A stretch of DNA of 64,000 bases from VXPW01 sp965215575 (GTDB lineage: Bacteria; Pseudomonadota; Alphaproteobacteria; TMED109). A program made the translations under genes and the position numbers. The stretch lies in contig OZ244069.1 of the NCBI GenBank assembly GCA_965215575.1, positions 1,426,001 through 1,490,000 of the forward strand, in the 5' to 3' direction. The notes under the pieces were generated by a model that did no database searches, was not told the origin of the DNA, and saw nothing but the letters and a program-made list of their open reading frames with translations. Below are positions 49,860-58,808 of the stretch, piece by piece (within the stretch, counting starts at the first letter, position 1; each line of letters begins with the position of its first letter).

Positions 49860-51334
49860 GCCCGCTTCGCGAGACCGTCGAGACGGTCGAGCGCGCCTCC
49901 AGCGAGTACCGCTACGGCTTCGTCACCGACATCGAGACGGAACGGGCCCCGACCGGCCTCAACGAGGACACTGTCCGCTTCATCTCGGCCAAGAAGGACG
50001 AGCCGGACTGGCTTCTCGACTGGCGTCTCAAGGCATACCGCATGTGGCTGGGGCTCGAGGACCGCGAACCCCAATGGGCCAACGTCCATTTCCCCAAGAT
50101 CGACTTCCAGGACGCCTGCTACTACGCCGCCCCGAAGCAGGAGGGCGACGGCCCGGCCAGCCTCGACGAGGTCGACCCGGAACTCCTCCGCACCTACGAG
50201 AAGCTCGGCATTCCCCTCAGGGAGCAGGAAGTCCTGGCCGGGGTCGCGGGCGCCGGCAACGTCGCCGTTGACGCGGTATTCGACAGCGTCTCGGTCGCGA
50301 CCACCTTCCAGGACAAGCTTGCCGAGATCGGCGTCATCTTCTGCCCGATCTCGGAAGCCGTCCGCGAGCACCCTGATCTGGTCCGGAAGTACCTCGGGAG
50401 CGTGGTCCCGCAGGGCGACAACTTCTACGCGGCACTCAACTCCGCCGTCTTCAGCGACGGCTCGTTCGTCTACATCCCGAAGGGCGTGCAGTGCCCGATG
50501 GAGCTGAGCACCTACTTCCGGATCAACGCCCGCGGCACCGGCCAGTTCGAGCGCACACTCATCATTGCCGACGAGGGCAGCCGGGTGTCGTACCTGGAAG
50601 GGTGCACGGCCCCGCAACGCGACGAGAACCAGCTGCACGCGGCTGTCGTTGAACTCGTGGCACTGGAAGGCGCCGAGATCAAGTACTCGACCGTCCAGAA
50701 CTGGTACCCCGGCGATGCTGAGGGCAAGGGCGGCATCTACAACTTCGTCACCAAGCGGGGCGCCTGCCGCGGTGCCGATTCGAAGATCTCGTGGACCCAG
50801 GTCGAGACCGGTTCGGCCATCACCTGGAAGTACCCGAGCGTGCTCCTGCAGGGCGACCGGTCGGTGGGCGAGTTCTACTCGGTCGCCATCTCGAACCTCC
50901 GCCAGCAGGCCGATACCGGCACCAAGATGATCCACCTTGGCCGCGACACGCGGAGTACGATCATCTCGAAGGGAATCTCGGCCGGTCGCGGCCAGCAGAC
51001 TTACCGTGGCTTGGTGCGCGTACAGCCGAAGGCTGACGGTGCGCGCAACTTCACGCAGTGCGACTCGCTCCTGATCGGTGATACCTGCGGCGGCCACACC
51101 GTGCCCTACATCGACGTGCGGAATCCCGGCGCCGAGGTGGCGCACGAGGCCACGACCACGCGAATCAGCGACGCGCAGCTCTTCTACTGCCGCCAGCGCG
51201 GGTTGGATCCCGAGGAAGCGGTCTCCCTCATTGTGAACGGCTTCTGCCGCGAGGTGCTCCAGAAGCTTCCCATGGAGTTTGCGGTCGAAGCCCAGAAATT
51301 GCTCGGCATCAGCCTGGAAGGTGCAGTCGGATGA
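49856..51334 (+). CDS. sufB: Fe-S scaffold protein SufB
   Basis: A 492-residue SufB, full length. SufBC2D builds new Fe-S clusters. Conserved stretches: FISAKKDEPDWLLDWRLKAY, EQEVLAGVAG, FVYIPKGVQCPMELSTYFRI, EGCTAPQRDENQLHAAVVEL, and WKYPSVLLQGDRSVGEFYSV, QCDSLLIGDTCGGHT. Cys residues in VQCPM, EGCTAP, QCDSL and DTCGG include the cluster ligand candidates. GTG start overlapping sufR; stop overlaps sufC. Confidence 0.95.
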   Translation: MSPLRETVETVERASSEYRYGFVTDIETERAPTGLNEDTVRFISAKKDEPDWLLDWRLKAYRMWLGLEDREPQWANVHFPKIDFQDACYYAAPKQEGDGPASLDEVDPELLRTYEKLGIPLREQEVLAGVAGAGNVAVDAVFDSVSVATTFQDKLAEIGVIFCPISEAVREHPDLVRKYLGSVVPQGDNFYAALNSAVFSDGSFVYIPKGVQCPMELSTYFRINARGTGQFERTLIIADEGSRVSYLEGCTAPQRDENQLHAAVVELVALEGAEIKYSTVQNWYPGDAEGKGGIYNFVTKRGACRGADSKISWTQVETGSAITWKYPSVLLQGDRSVGEFYSVAISNLRQQADTGTKMIHLGRDTRSTIISKGISAGRGQQTYRGLVRVQPKADGARNFTQCDSLLIGDTCGGHTVPYIDVRNPGAEVAHEATTTRISDAQLFYCRQRGLDPEEAVSLIVNGFCREVLQKLPMEFAVEAQKLLGISLEGAVG

Positions 51335-52086
51335 GCGAACCCCTTCTCGAAATCCGCAACCTCCGGGCGAGCATCGCCGGGCAGGAAGTGCTGAAGGGGA
51401 TCGACCTCTCGGTCGCTGCCGGCGAAGTCGCCGCCATCATGGGCCCCAACGGATCCGGCAAATCCACCCTGTCCAACGTGCTTGCCGGCCGTGAGGGTTA
51501 CGACGTCACCGACGGAGAGGTCCGGTACGGCGGGCAGGACCTCCTCGCGATGGAACCCGAGGAGCGTGCGTCGGCCGGCGTCTTCATGGCGTTCCAGTAT
51601 CCGGTCGAAATCCCCGGCGTGGTGAACGCCACCTTCACCCGGACCGCGCTCAACGCCCAGCGCAAGGTGCGGGGCGAGGCCCCCATGGACGCGATCGATT
51701 TCCTGAAGCGCGCCCGCGAGACTCTGGGCCAGCTCGAGATGGACGAAGCGTTCCTCCGGCGCGACCTCAATGCCGGTTTTTCGGGCGGCGAGAAGAAGCG
51801 GAACGAAATTTTCCAGATGGCCATGCTGGAACCGCGGCTCGCGATTCTGGACGAGACCGATTCCGGTCTCGACATCGATGCGCTCCGGGTCGTGGCCGGA
51901 GGCGTCGACGCGATGCGCGACGGCAAGCGGGCCCTGGTCGTGATCACCCACTACCAGCGACTGCTCGAGTACGTGGTGCCGGACACGGTGCACGTGCTCG
52001 CCGACGGGCGCATCGCCCGCTCGGGCGATCGCGGTTTGGCTTTGGAACTGGAACGAGACGGCTATGCGGCTTTCCAGCCGGCCTGA
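51331..52086 (+). CDS. sufC: Fe-S assembly ATPase SufC
   Basis: A 251-residue ABC-type ATPase without membrane domain. Walker A GPNGSGKST near residue 35, Q-loop AFQYPVEIPGV, the SufC-typical signature FSGGEKKRNEI, Walker B LAILDETDSGLDIDAL, switch His in VITHYQRLLEY. It energises the SufBCD scaffold. ATG overlaps the sufB stop by 4 bp. Confidence 0.96.
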   Translation: MSEPLLEIRNLRASIAGQEVLKGIDLSVAAGEVAAIMGPNGSGKSTLSNVLAGREGYDVTDGEVRYGGQDLLAMEPEERASAGVFMAFQYPVEIPGVVNATFTRTALNAQRKVRGEAPMDAIDFLKRARETLGQLEMDEAFLRRDLNAGFSGGEKKRNEIFQMAMLEPRLAILDETDSGLDIDALRVVAGGVDAMRDGKRALVVITHYQRLLEYVVPDTVHVLADGRIARSGDRGLALELERDGYAAFQPA

Positions 52087-52090
52087 CACC

Positions 52091-53443
52091 ATGACGGAGA
52101 CTTGGTTGGCGGGACAGCGAACGGCGTTCGCTGCCTGCCGGGACGCCTTGCCCGGCGCTGGGACGCCCTGGGTCGACGCGCTCCGCGCACAGGCCTTCCG
52201 CCAGTTCGAGGAAGACGGCCCTCCGAGCCAGAAAGTCGAGGAATGGCGGTCCGGCCCGACCGCAGCGCTCACCGACCAGATCTTTGCACCGGGGTCGGCC
52301 GACGCAGCAGCGCCGGTCACCGCCCCGGCTCCGTACCTCAGCGGGCCGCGTCACCGGCTGGTCTTCGTGGACGGCCGCTTCGATCCTGTGCATTCCGATC
52401 CTGGTGACCTGCCCGCCGGCGTGCGTCTCACTACGCTCGCCGCGCTGCTGGCCGAGGACCCGGCCGCGGCTCGCGACCTCATCGGTGATCCGGACGCGTT
52501 TGCCGAAGAGCGGCTGTCCCTGACCACCGACCGCCGGCCCCAGTCCCTGGTCGCGCTGAATGCCGCACTCGCGTCGGACGGTGCTGTCCTGGTGGTTGCG
52601 GACGGTGCAGCACTTCCGCACCCGCTCGAAGTGGTGTATGTCGCGCGCGGGGCGGCGAGTCCGTGCGCCCATCATCTCCGTACCCTGATCGCGCTCGGAA
52701 ATGAGGCCCAGGCCGAGGTGGTCGAGGTGTACGCGGGCGGCAGCGCCAGCGTCTGGACGAATCACGTGACCGATATCGCACTTGGCGCCCAAGCGTGCCT
52801 GGAGCACGTCCGGGCCGACGCCGGGTCCGACACCGCCGTTCACGTCGACGTCGCCCACGCCCGCCTTCAGGCTGGAGCCTCCTATACCGGGTTCGTCTCG
52901 GCAGGCAATGCCGGTGCCGTCCGGACGGAAACGCGCCTCGCACTCGAGGATGCCGGGGCCGACGGCGAGATCAACGGTCTCTGCCTCGCACGGGACTCCG
53001 CCCACATCGATGTGCTGACCCGCCTCGATCACCGCGCCCGCGAAGGGACCAGCCGGCAACTCTGGCGGGGAGTATTCGGCGACGATGCCCGTGGGGCCTT
53101 CCAGGGAAAGATCCGGGTGCTGCCCGGGGCTTCGGGGACCAACGCAGCCCTCGACAACCGCAACCTGCTGCTGGGTGCCGGGGCGCGGACTGAAAGCAAG
53201 CCCGAGCTCGAGATCCTTACCGACGACGTTGCCTGCAGCCACGCGTCTGCTACCGGCGAGCTTGATGCAGATGCGCTCTTCTATCTCCGCTCCCGCGGCC
53301 TCACGGAACAGATGGCGACGGCCGTGCTGATGGAGGCCTTTACCGGTGCAGTGGCCGATCGAATCAGGCACGACGATGTGCGCTCGTTCGTCCGCCGGTT
53401 GCTCGCCCGGCGACTCGCGGCCCTTGGAACGCCGGCATCATGA
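52091..53443 (+). CDS. sufD: Fe-S assembly protein SufD
   Basis: A 450-residue SufB paralogue. PPSQKVEEWRSGPTAAL near the N-terminus, the beta-helix core, GVFGDDARGAFQGKIRVLPG, NRNLLLGAGARTESKPELEI and DDVACSHASATGELDADALF at the end, all SufD hallmarks. The His in CSHASATGELD is important for iron acquisition in SufD. Four bp after sufC. Confidence 0.94.
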   Translation: MTETWLAGQRTAFAACRDALPGAGTPWVDALRAQAFRQFEEDGPPSQKVEEWRSGPTAALTDQIFAPGSADAAAPVTAPAPYLSGPRHRLVFVDGRFDPVHSDPGDLPAGVRLTTLAALLAEDPAAARDLIGDPDAFAEERLSLTTDRRPQSLVALNAALASDGAVLVVADGAALPHPLEVVYVARGAASPCAHHLRTLIALGNEAQAEVVEVYAGGSASVWTNHVTDIALGAQACLEHVRADAGSDTAVHVDVAHARLQAGASYTGFVSAGNAGAVRTETRLALEDAGADGEINGLCLARDSAHIDVLTRLDHRAREGTSRQLWRGVFGDDARGAFQGKIRVLPGASGTNAALDNRNLLLGAGARTESKPELEILTDDVACSHASATGELDADALFYLRSRGLTEQMATAVLMEAFTGAVADRIRHDDVRSFVRRLLARRLAALGTPAS

Positions 53444-54684
53444 ACGCGCCCGCCGGCCAGAATCCGGAAGTCCTCGCGGCGCGGGCCGACTTCCCGATCC
53501 TTGCCCGCCCGATGCACGGCCGCCCGCTCGCGTTCCTCGACAGTGCCGCCAGCGCCCAGAAGCCCCGGTTGGTGCTGGATACGCTCCGGAACTTCTACGA
53601 ATCGGAATACGCCAACGTGCACCGCGGCGTCTACCTGCTCTCGGCTCAGGCGACGGACCGGTACGAGGCCGCGCGGACCACCGTGCAGCGCTTCCTCAAC
53701 GCCCGCCGGTGCGAGGAGATCGTGTTCACCCGCGGCGCCACCGAGGCCATCAACCTGGTGACGGAGAGCCTCGGCCGGAGCGGCCGCTTCCAGCCCGACG
53801 ACGAGATCGTGCTCACGGTGCTGGAACACCACTCCAACATCGTTCCCTGGCAATTCCTGCGCGACGCCACCGGCATCCGGATTCGCGCCGCTGGGGCGGA
53901 CGCGGACGGCAATGTCGACGTCGACGCCATATTCCGGGAGGTCAGCGACCGGACCCGGCTGATCGCGTTCGCGCACGTCACCAACACCACGGGCACTGTG
54001 CTTCCGGCCCGGGAGATCTGCCACCGGGCGCGCGAACAGGGGATCCTTACCCTGGTCGACGGCTGCCAGGCCGTCCCGCATGCAGGGGTCGACGTGCAGG
54101 ACCTCGGCTGCGACTTCTACGCATTCTCCGGGCACAAGATGTATGGGCCTTCGGGAATCGGCGCGCTCTACGCCCGGCACGACCTGCTTGCGTCACTCCC
54201 GCCCTGGCAGGGCGGCGGTTCCATGATCGAGGAGGTCACGTTCGAGCGGACGACCTATGCGCCAGTGCCCGCACGGTTCGAGGCCGGTACGCCGAACATC
54301 GCGGGCGCCCTGGGGTTCGCTGCGGCCGTCGACTACCTGGAGCACTTCGGCAGCGACGCGATCCAGGCCCACGAAGACGCCGTGCTTCGGTTCGGGGTCG
54401 AGCGGCTCCAGGCGGTCGAGGGCGTGCGCCTCATCGGTACGCCGCGGAAGCGCACCGGCTCCATCTCCTTCGTGGTCGACGGCGTGCATCCGCACGACGT
54501 CGGCACGGTGCTCGACCGGGAAGGTGTCGCCGTTCGCGTCGGGCACCACTGCGCACAGCCCGCAATGCGCCATTTCGACGTACCCGCGACGGTTCGCGCT
54601 TCCCTCGGTATCTATACGCACGCGAGTGATTTCGACGCTCTGGCCGACGGCCTGGCGCAGGTCCGGGAGCTTTTTCAGCAATGA
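53440..54684 (+). CDS. sufS: Cysteine desulfurase SufS
   Basis: A 414-residue class II (SufS) PLP enzyme that takes sulfur from cysteine. YANVHRGVYLLSAQATDRYE, LEHHSNIVPWQ, DGCQAVPHAGVDVQDLGCDF, PLP lysine in FSGHKMYGPSG, and active-site Cys in RVGHHCAQPAMRHF. Overlaps sufD and sufU by 4 bp each. Confidence 0.96.
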   Translation: MNAPAGQNPEVLAARADFPILARPMHGRPLAFLDSAASAQKPRLVLDTLRNFYESEYANVHRGVYLLSAQATDRYEAARTTVQRFLNARRCEEIVFTRGATEAINLVTESLGRSGRFQPDDEIVLTVLEHHSNIVPWQFLRDATGIRIRAAGADADGNVDVDAIFREVSDRTRLIAFAHVTNTTGTVLPAREICHRAREQGILTLVDGCQAVPHAGVDVQDLGCDFYAFSGHKMYGPSGIGALYARHDLLASLPPWQGGGSMIEEVTFERTTYAPVPARFEAGTPNIAGALGFAAAVDYLEHFGSDAIQAHEDAVLRFGVERLQAVEGVRLIGTPRKRTGSISFVVDGVHPHDVGTVLDREGVAVRVGHHCAQPAMRHFDVPATVRASLGIYTHASDFDALADGLAQVRELFQQ

Positions 54685-55124
54685 ACGACCTGCGCGACCT
54701 CTACCAGGAAGTCATCCTGGACCACAGCCGGAATCCACGGAACGCCGGGCGCCTGGAAGAGCCCAGCGGCACCGCCAAGGGACACAACCCGCTGTGCGGC
54801 GACATGATCACGTTGGACGTCCTGGTCGAGGACGGAACCATTTGCGACGTGTCGTTCGACGCCAGGGGCTGCGCGATCTCGGTGGCGTCCGCGTCGATCA
54901 TGTCCGACATGCTGAAGGGACGGAGCGTCGCCGACACGCAGGCGCTGTTCCACCGGTTCCAGGACATGCTGACCGGTCCGGACGCGACGGCCGAGGGACT
55001 CGATAAGCTCGAGGTACTGGCAGGCGTGCGCGAATTCCCCATGCGGGTGAAATGCGCCACTCTGCCGTTCCACACGCTGCGCGCCGCGCTTGACAGCGAA
55101 TCAGGCACCGTCCGGACGGAATGA
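54681..55124 (+). CDS. sufU: SufU/IscU-like sulfur acceptor
   Basis: A 147-residue SufU-type protein: DLYQEVILDHSRNPRNAG, NPLCGD (C39, D41), DARGCAISVASAS (C64), and the SufU-specific insert before RVKCATLPFHTL (C125). In this type the Cys/Asp set binds zinc and accepts sulfur from SufS. Takes the place of SufE in this operon. Its stop overlaps sufT. Confidence 0.93.
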   Translation: MNDLRDLYQEVILDHSRNPRNAGRLEEPSGTAKGHNPLCGDMITLDVLVEDGTICDVSFDARGCAISVASASIMSDMLKGRSVADTQALFHRFQDMLTGPDATAEGLDKLEVLAGVREFPMRVKCATLPFHTLRAALDSESGTVRTE

Positions 55125-55489
55125 CCATGACCATGACCTACGACCCACCGCCCGCGCCGGGCGAGATCACAGCGGAGGAACGTGCGGAAGCGCTTCGGCC
55201 TGCCGTCGTTGACGCCCTAGGTACGGTCTACGACCCTGAAATCCCGGTTAGCGTCTGGGAACTCGGGCTCATCTACGACATCGCCATCCGCGATGGCTGC
55301 GACGTGGACGTGATCATGACGCTCACCACGCCGAACTGTCCGGAGGCCCAGTACATTCCGGGCCGGGTCGAGGAGGCTGTCCGGGGAGTCGCCGGGGTCG
55401 GCGACGTGAGCGTGGACATCGTCTGGGAGCCGCCCTGGACGCCAGATCGCATGAGCGAGGCCGCCCGCCTCGAACTTGGTTACTTCTAG
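55121..55489 (+). CDS. sufT: SufT-type MIP18/DUF59 Fe-S maturation protein
   Basis: A 122-residue DUF59 protein: VVDALGTVYDPEIPVSVWEL, GLIYDIAI, MTLTTPNCPEAQYIPGRVEE, IVWEPPWTPDRMSEAARLEL. The TPNCP cysteine is the conserved one. SufT proteins help to load clusters onto targets. The start codon has three ATG candidates within 12 bp. Confidence 0.94.
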   Translation: MTMTMTYDPPPAPGEITAEERAEALRPAVVDALGTVYDPEIPVSVWELGLIYDIAIRDGCDVDVIMTLTTPNCPEAQYIPGRVEEAVRGVAGVGDVSVDIVWEPPWTPDRMSEAARLELGYF

Positions 55490-55499
55490 AGGGACTCTG

Positions 55500-55868
55500 A
55501 TGACCACCATGCCCAAGCTCCTGACCTTGACCGATGCCGCTGCCGAGCGCGCCCGGGCCATGATTGCCGCCCGTAGTGAGGCCACGCAGGGCCTCCGCAT
55601 CGCGCTCAAGACCGGCGGATGTTCTGGCATGGCCTACGACGTCGAGTACGCCGACGAGGTCCGTCCTACTGACGAGATGATCGAAGACCAGGGGGTCAAG
55701 GTATTCATCGATCCGGCCGCCATCCTGTTTCTCGCGGGCAGCCAGATCGACTGGGAAGAGGACATCCTGCACGCGCGGTTCACGTTCCAGAACCCGAACG
55801 AGGTTGCCCGGTGCGGATGCGGCGAGTCCGTTTCGTTCGGGGGCGCGGGACCTAGCGCCCGGAGCTGA
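55500..55868 (+). CDS. sufA: A-type Fe-S carrier SufA
   Basis: A 122-residue A-type carrier: LTLTDAAAERARAMIA, LKTGGCSGMAYDVEYADEVR (C41), FTFQNPNEVARCGCGESVSF (CxC pair). The three Cys transfer clusters to apo-proteins. GAGGG precedes the ATG. Last suf gene; no terminator hairpin is evident after it. Confidence 0.94.
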   Translation: MTTMPKLLTLTDAAAERARAMIAARSEATQGLRIALKTGGCSGMAYDVEYADEVRPTDEMIEDQGVKVFIDPAAILFLAGSQIDWEEDILHARFTFQNPNEVARCGCGESVSFGGAGPSARS

Positions 55869-56028
55869 CACCGCCGACCGCAACTCCGATTCTCTCTTAT
55901 GCCGCCCACGCGCCCTGGTACTTGGTCCGCGCGCCAGTAGAGCGTACGCTCAGGCGTGCATCGCCGCATCGCACTTTCCGCAGGATGTGCCCTTCCAACT
56001 GCGGGGTGGGGGCATTCCAATCGCAAAA

Positions 56029-57120
56029 TTATTGTTCAGTCGTCCAAGTCAACCGAACCTTCAGGCTGTTCAGATGCGACCAAGGAATAAATCTTTTGTG
56101 TTGAAGCATGCCGACCACGATGCCAGGAGCAATCCCAAGGTCTTCGGCAAACATCTGAATTGCATGCTGGCTACGTGGTCGTGCGGCAACAAGTCGTTCC
56201 CACGCTGGCTGCGGGATCAAAGTATTCGACGCCCACTCGTTAGCCTCTGCCTCTAGCTCCGTGTCAATACTGTTAAATTCGTCAACAAAAATGCCTTTCT
56301 TGCTGTGAAGCAGGATGTGAGCTGCTTCATGGAAGAAACTGAACCAGAGATGGTCATCGGACTTGTGGCGTGCACTGAGTTGAATCACGGCTTTCTTCGG
56401 CAAGAGCCACCAAGCCGCACCGCTGAGCGCTGTCTTTGGTAGTGGCGGTACCAACGCCAGCGCAACGCCGGCGGTATTGCACAACTGCGCGGCCTGCGGC
56501 AGAGCGTCCTCAATCGGTTTGCGTGTCAAGCCGCGAACTGTGCGGAGTACACGTCTGAACCTGCTCGCATTGTAATCCGCACAATCCTGACGTTCGGCCT
56601 CAAGTTCGCCCAGTCGTAGCCACGTGGCCAAGGTAGCCTCGTTGCTCTGGAATCTCGTAGAGTGCCGGTAGGCCACATTCGCGCGCCCGTAATGGAAAAT
56701 CCAGGCTTCGATTGAACCGACGCGAAAGAACGCCAGCAATTTTGATATTGCATCGACATCTGATCCCGGCTTCCCGAAACAACCCCGTTTCACCAACTCC
56801 TGGACCGGAAAAGCTGCGAGCCACTCCGCAAAGGCAGCAGCAGCGCTGGCTTCTTCCTTGCGGGCATTGTGAAGCTGATATTCGGACTCGATCCCAAGCC
56901 AAATGCTGGCATCAACATCTAGGACCTTCTCGAACTGCAGCGCTGTTTCCGGTTCGAGGGATGCCTTGCCAGCGATGATTTCGCTGATCAACTTGGGCGA
57001 CCGCCCGCATCTGCGGGCAAACTCCGCGTGCGAGATTCCTCGAACCGCTAAGCGTTCCTCAAGAACCCATCCCGGTGGGACTGCGTAGTCCGGATTGTAT
57101 TGGCTGGGTGTCGTTAGCAT
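56029..57120 (-). CDS. HigA2-type antitoxin with fused ImmA/IrrE metallopeptidase domain
   Basis: A 363-residue fusion. N-terminal Xre-type helix-turn-helix: VLEERLAVRGISHAEFARRC, GRSPKLISEIIAGKASLEPE, TALQFEKVLDVDASIW (HigA pattern). The C-terminal ImmA/IrrE peptidase has the zinc motif HEAAH (264-268) and the downstream EAEANEWASNTLIP. It lies 14 bp after the HigB-like toxin, toxin first as in higBA. The peptidase domain may destroy a repressor or the complex itself. Confidence 0.88.
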   Translation of the reverse strand: MLTTPSQYNPDYAVPPGWVLEERLAVRGISHAEFARRCGRSPKLISEIIAGKASLEPETALQFEKVLDVDASIWLGIESEYQLHNARKEEASAAAAFAEWLAAFPVQELVKRGCFGKPGSDVDAISKLLAFFRVGSIEAWIFHYGRANVAYRHSTRFQSNEATLATWLRLGELEAERQDCADYNASRFRRVLRTVRGLTRKPIEDALPQAAQLCNTAGVALALVPPLPKTALSGAAWWLLPKKAVIQLSARHKSDDHLWFSFFHEAAHILLHSKKGIFVDEFNSIDTELEAEANEWASNTLIPQPAWERLVAARPRSQHAIQMFAEDLGIAPGIVVGMLQHKRFIPWSHLNSLKVRLTWTTEQ

Positions 57121-57134
57121 CGATCTCTCCTACA

Positions 57135-57470
57135 TCAGTGATAGTCGGCCACGTCCAAAATCGTGATCGCCGTCACCTGTTCCGTGTCGGTCCCGCCATC
57201 GTCTTTGCGCGGGATGGGCCTGCTATCGGGTTTAAAAACAAGCCGGTAAGGGTGAACGAGATCGACCGCAAATTGTTCGTATCGATTGCCACCGAGTTGA
57301 TGCCGCCTGTCCGGCGTCGTCGTCGGCACTTGCGCCAGATTTCGAGCTGCTCTAAGGACCGCCATCCGCATCATGATGGCTCGCGCCATTCTCGCCCCAT
57401 AGGTCTTTTGAAGGGCGGTCATCGTGTTGAAGCCCTTTTGGAGGCTGCGGGCGCGAAAGGCGATATTCAC
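57135..57470 (-). CDS. HigB-like RelE-family toxin
   Basis: A 111-residue RelE-fold toxin: MNIAFRARSLQKGFNTMTAL, YGARMARAIMMRMAVLRAAR, PDRRHQLGGNRYEQFAVDLV, HPYRLVFKPDSRPIP. The pattern HQLxGxRxxQFAVDLxHPYR is the HigB group that pairs with ImmA/IrrE-fused antitoxins. Intact; an inverted repeat lies upstream. Confidence 0.85.
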   Translation of the reverse strand: MNIAFRARSLQKGFNTMTALQKTYGARMARAIMMRMAVLRAARNLAQVPTTTPDRRHQLGGNRYEQFAVDLVHPYRLVFKPDSRPIPRKDDGGTDTEQVTAITILDVADYH

Positions 57471-57486
57471 TGAACGGATTTATTTT

Positions 57487-57505
57487 CGTTACGCATTAGG
57501 TAACG
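57487..57505 (-). promoter_or_regulatory. Operator-like inverted repeat of the HigB-like module
   Basis: CGTTAC-GCATTAG-GTAACG, perfect 6-bp arms, 17 bp upstream of the toxin ATG in an AT-rich stretch. Likely autoregulatory site. Confidence 0.5.
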
Positions 57506-57521
57506 TTAAAATCTCCGATCG

Positions 57522-57674
57522 TCAAGGAGACAACTTTGCCTTTAGCACCCCTAGTGCGCGGTATGCGTTTTCAACCGAGTTCTCAAGGTCAGCAAAGGCA
57601 CTTCGCTGTCGTGCGCCAGCTCTCTGATCGAGTTCAGCCAACAGTGCGTCGTCTATGGTCAGGTGAATTCGCAT
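57522..57674 (-). CDS. Truncated VapB-type ribbon-helix-helix antitoxin, orphan
   Basis: 50 residues: MRIHLTIDDALLAELDQRAG and ARQRSAF match the start of VapB antitoxins, but after ADLENS the sequence no longer fits and stops at half the usual length. No toxin follows. Probably the 5' stub of a lost TA pair. Confidence 0.6.
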   Translation of the reverse strand: MRIHLTIDDALLAELDQRAGARQRSAFADLENSVENAYRALGVLKAKLSP

Positions 57675-58005
57675 GTGCCCATCATTGCGCACGCAATGGC
57701 ACATTATCGAGGGACCGGGACTCTTGTGATCTGGTCAAGTGGGTGGCGAATGGGCGGCAACCGGCCCTTCGTGGCTGCCGCCGAAACCCCGGTAAGCATC
57801 CGGTTCACAGTGTCAGGGCGGTTGTAGCCGAGCGGTGGGTGCGATCGTGCTCCCGGGCGCAGTTCCTTTCCGCCTAATGGTGGGGGCCTTGCGCGGTGCG
57901 GGGAGTGATCGCGTCGCCGACTTCGCCAGCGCTCGTAGCCGGACAAGGGGGCAGCTATCATCGGGCATCGCCCAGGAAGTAGGGAAGGCGGTGGTGGCCT
58001 CACCG
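57675..58005. other. Intergenic, no gene seen
   Basis: About 330 bp between a VapB stub and the DUF4864 gene. No coding signature. Confidence 0.4.
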
Positions 58006-58494
58006 ATGCGAAACCCGATCGCGCCCTTGCTCGTCTGTCTCGTGCTCCTGCCGGCCGTAGCGCCCGCGCAGGAGGTTGGAACCGGAGGAGCCGATCCCCT
58101 GAGCGAAAAGCTCATTCCGGCTCCCGCGTTGTCGCCCGAAGAGGTGGTCCGCATTCAGCTCGAAGCGCTGCGCAACAACGACGCGCGCAATCGCGGCATC
58201 GAGGTCGCATTTCGTTTCGCTTCTCCTGCCAACCGCGCCCAGACCGGGCCGCTGCCGCGCTTCATCGGCATGATTCGCAACGGCCCCTATGCCCTCATGC
58301 TGGACTTTCACGCGGCGAGCTACGGCCCGGTTGAATCGAGTGGAACGCAGGCTCGGCAACAGGTGATCCTGGCGGGCGCGACGACCAGCGTCACTTACTG
58401 GTTCTATCTCTCCCGGCAGTCCGAAACCCCCTATGTGGACTGCTGGATGACCGATGCGGTGTTCATCGAACCCGTCGAAGGGCAGTCGGCCTGA
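58006..58494 (+). CDS. Secreted DUF4864 protein
   Basis: A 162-residue protein with a signal peptide (IAPLLVCLVLLPAVAPA). The mature part ALSPEEVVRIQLEALRNNDA, IEVAFRFASPANRAQTGPLP and FIGMIRNGPYALMLDFHAAS is the DUF4864 fold, found as single-domain exported proteins in bacteria and cyanobacteria. Function unknown. Monocistronic. Confidence 0.85.
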   Translation: MRNPIAPLLVCLVLLPAVAPAQEVGTGGADPLSEKLIPAPALSPEEVVRIQLEALRNNDARNRGIEVAFRFASPANRAQTGPLPRFIGMIRNGPYALMLDFHAASYGPVESSGTQARQQVILAGATTSVTYWFYLSRQSETPYVDCWMTDAVFIEPVEGQSA

Positions 58495-58808
58495 ACGCGC
58501 TTCAATCTCTACCCGTAGATCTCCGCCTGGCGGAGGATCAGCGAGAGAACTCGTGCTGAACAGTCGGCGGCGGACGCGAGGGACGTCGTGGGGCGGCGCG
58601 CTTCGCATGCCTCCCCGTTCGGCCGAGGAGCCGGCTGGCATTTCTCGACGCGGGCGTCGAGTGCGTTCGTTCCGGGAACTTGGAGAGACCGACAGGTCAG
58701 ATCGGCGCTGACGCAACCATGCGTCAATTGGCCGATCAGGACGCCATTTAGCCGACCCAAACCAGCGGGTGCTGGGGGCTTCCCGCCTGAGCCTGATGCG
58801 CGCCGATG
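58495..58808. other. Convergent intergenic region, no gene seen
   Basis: About 315 bp between the DUF4864 gene and the PhyH gene. No terminator or gene recognised. Confidence 0.4.
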
